From: SG8-4 sp964562575
GTDB taxonomy: Bacteria; Planctomycetota; Phycisphaerae; Sedimentisphaerales; Anaerobacaceae
DNA length: 23,585 bases
Direction: 5' to 3'
NCBI GenBank assembly: GCA_964562575.1
Contig: CAZLTY010000046.1
Coordinates: 1-23,585, forward strand
The notes under the pieces are model-generated. The model saw nothing but the letters and a program-made list of their open reading frames with translations. It was not told where the DNA came from and did no database searches. Positions within the stretch are counted from its first letter, which is position 1; every line of letters starts with the position of its first letter. Shown here piece by piece: positions 22,406-23,585 of the stretch. The position numbers and the translations under genes are program-made.

Positions 22406-23263
22406 ATGAATCTGAGAAACGTGTCTTTAATTGTTGCGGCGCTGTTGGTCGTTTCCGCGGTCCCCGCCGCTGCGCAGGAGAACCTTGAAGACCTTATCAC
22501 CCAGTACGGCTACAACTGGATGATCGGAAAATGGACGGCCACCGGCGACGACGGCACGCAGGTCGAGCTTGAGTACAAATGGATACTGGACAAGAAAGCC
22601 ATATGCGTGAACGCCAAAATCGGCGATTTCAAGTATCACGGCTTGATCATGTTTGTGCCGTCCCGCGAGGAAGTGGTCCAGATTGGGGCCGACAACATGG
22701 GTGCCATGTGGAATGGGACCTGGGCGGAAGACTATGAGGGCGCGGTGAACAGAAATGAGCGGATCGAACCCGATGGGACAACGCAGACGATGGATATGGT
22801 CTACGCCAAGGTTGATAACAATAGCTTTAAGGTCAAGCAGTATGCCGTCGAGTCGGGCGGCTACCGAGCCTCCCAGGCCAGAAGTGAGATAACATTCAAA
22901 CGCCAGAAAGCGGACACGGCCAAAAAAGGCGCTGAGCTTGATGGAACCTGGGTCGGGACAGCCGGAGGGGAGTACGGCGAATGGACTTTCAAAATTTCGG
23001 CGGGCAAGGTGGAAATCAAGGGTCCGGAATACGATTTCTACTCGGGCACTGTGACGCTGAATACCAAAACGAATCCGAAGCAGGCTGACTTCAAGATCAG
23101 TAAATGCTCGATGCCGGAATACGAGGGCAAGACCTCACTGGGCATTTATAAGCTCGACGGAGACAAGCTGACCTTAGTGGCTAGTGAGCCGGGCTCAATG
23201 AGCCGTCCCTATTACCTGGAATCAGGCGGCGGGGCAATGCTCTTCTCCTTAACCCGCAAGTAG
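22406..23263 (+). CDS. Secreted TIGR03067-like two-domain protein
   Basis: This 285-aa protein has GGAG about 8 nt before the ATG. Residues 1-24 form a clean Sec signal (NVSLIVAALLVVSAVPAAAQ). The N-terminal domain (about 30-165) starts YNWMIGKWTATGDDGTQVEL, resembling small lipocalin-like barrels that begin W-x-x-G-x-W. The C-terminal part (about 175-285) starts LDGTWVGTAGGEYGEWTFKI and carries TLNTKTNPKQADFKI and YKLDGDKLTLVA. These are the marks of the planctomycete TIGR03067 domain, whose function is not known. It lies 60 bp downstream of the pseudopilin on the same strand and ends before a strong hairpin. It could be the last gene of the sigma 3 operon. Confidence 0.8.
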   Translation: MNLRNVSLIVAALLVVSAVPAAAQENLEDLITQYGYNWMIGKWTATGDDGTQVELEYKWILDKKAICVNAKIGDFKYHGLIMFVPSREEVVQIGADNMGAMWNGTWAEDYEGAVNRNERIEPDGTTQTMDMVYAKVDNNSFKVKQYAVESGGYRASQARSEITFKRQKADTAKKGAELDGTWVGTAGGEYGEWTFKISAGKVEIKGPEYDFYSGTVTLNTKTNPKQADFKISKCSMPEYEGKTSLGIYKLDGDKLTLVASEPGSMSRPYYLESGGGAMLFSLTRK

Positions 23264-23278
23264 AGCCTTCGTTTGTAT

Positions 23279-23312
23279 CACACACCGGGCCGCATTGACT
23301 GCCCGGTGTGTG
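23279..23312. terminator. Bidirectional hairpin terminator between convergent genes
   Basis: A perfect 12-bp stem (23279-23290 with 23301-23312), core CACACCGGGC / GCCCGGTGTG, and a 10-nt loop lies midway between the plus-strand gene ending at 23263 and the minus-strand gene ending at 23326. There are only short T-rich flanks (TTCATATTC to the right), but the position supports a shared terminator. Confidence 0.75.
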
Positions 23313-23325
23313 TTCATATTCGAAT

Positions 23326-23520
23326 CTACAGGTTCCAGGCCTGCGCGAAGGCCTTGAAGCTGCGGTCATATTGCTTCTCGACTTCGTCGGGGAAACAGCA
23401 GGCGGGCAGTTGCTTCGATGACAGGTGATAACTTATGCACTCACAGCATATTCCCTTTCTGGGACAGCCCGGATATGAGCAGTTGCAGTTTTGTAGATTA
23501 GTTTCTTGCTTGCATTCCAT
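23326..23520 (-). CDS. Small cysteine-rich protein (DUF6485-like)
   Basis: This is a 64-aa protein with eight cysteines: C3, then CNC, CPRKGICCEC and ACCF. The end, LPACCFPDEVEKQYDRSFKA, matches my memory of a widespread small family in anaerobic bacteria and archaea annotated DUF6485. The Cys spacing suggests a metal site, possibly zinc or an iron-sulfur centre, but this is not established here. GGAG lies 8 nt before the ATG, supporting the start. It is convergent with the TIGR03067-like gene across the hairpin. Its promoter would lie in the last 65 bases of the window or beyond. Confidence 0.75.
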   Translation of the reverse strand: MECKQETNLQNCNCSYPGCPRKGICCECISYHLSSKQLPACCFPDEVEKQYDRSFKAFAQAWNL

Positions 23521-23547
23521 AAAGAGAACTCCGTTCTAGAACCTCGG

Positions 23548-23577
23548 CCACGAAGGCACAAAGTCACCAAGTCTTCA
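23548..23577. repeat. Intergenic repeat of the CCACGAAGGCACAAAG type
   Basis: The sequence CCACGAAGGCACAAAGTCAC with CAAGTCTTCA following matches a short intergenic repeat style that recurs in many bacterial genomes. A related fragment, AGACACCAAGTCACG, is seen at about 17219-17233. Only one full unit is visible before the window ends. Confidence 0.35.
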
Positions 23578-23585
23578 TACTGCAG

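Overview
The window most likely comes from a member of the Planctomycetota, probably class Phycisphaerae (Sedimentisphaerales-like), at moderate GC. This is inferred from protein style alone. It holds a secreted GEVED/dockerin repeat protein, Tat- and Sec-exported carbohydrate-type proteins, ECF sigma factors each followed by a membrane protein with a W-x-x-I-M-K...KLAAAA anchor, a pseudopilin with a large C-terminal region, a TIGR03067-like protein, and the tail of a planctomycete-type TPR/protein kinase. No rRNA, tRNA, CRISPR array or intact transposase was seen.

Left part (1 to about 12.5 kb): a carbohydrate/scavenging neighbourhood. After the 3' end of a TPR/kinase-type gene come, on the minus strand, a large secreted repeat protein with a dockerin-like tail, an MFS transporter, and a sugar-type substrate-binding lipoprotein with no ABC ATPase or permease beside it. 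Then follow a Tat-exported agarase-like TIM-barrel protein (plus), a secreted beta-propeller-like protein and a lipoprotein FAD-dependent oxidoreductase (both minus, probably one transcription unit), and a divergent exported protein with two alpha/beta-hydrolase domains (plus). Three copies of a 159-bp, TA-flanked, terminal-inverted-repeat element lie in intergenic spaces here. They look like MITEs and fold into near full-length hairpins. One splits what would otherwise be a tight two-gene operon.

Right part (about 12.5 to 23.6 kb): a regulatory/envelope cluster on the plus strand. It contains three separate ECF sigma factor/membrane partner pairs, each with overlapping start and stop codons. 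The partners share a short cytoplasmic N-terminus, one membrane anchor and a large extracytoplasmic domain, and so resemble anti-sigma or sensor proteins. The second partner carries an additional C-terminal TPR domain joined through a duplicated 15-residue segment. Between pairs 1 and 2 are a small zinc-ribbon protein and a membrane-anchored S41-type protease-like protein. Pair 3 is followed by a pseudopilin and a secreted TIGR03067-like protein. Sigma genes 2 and 3 share a nearly identical upstream block that may be a common promoter or operator. The right edge holds a small cysteine-rich protein on the minus strand.

The most distinctive content is (1) the hairpin MITE family and (2) the tandem set of sigma/sensor modules with a TPR fusion, a membrane protease nearby and a shared upstream motif. 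Functions of the sensor proteins are inferred from architecture, not shown.
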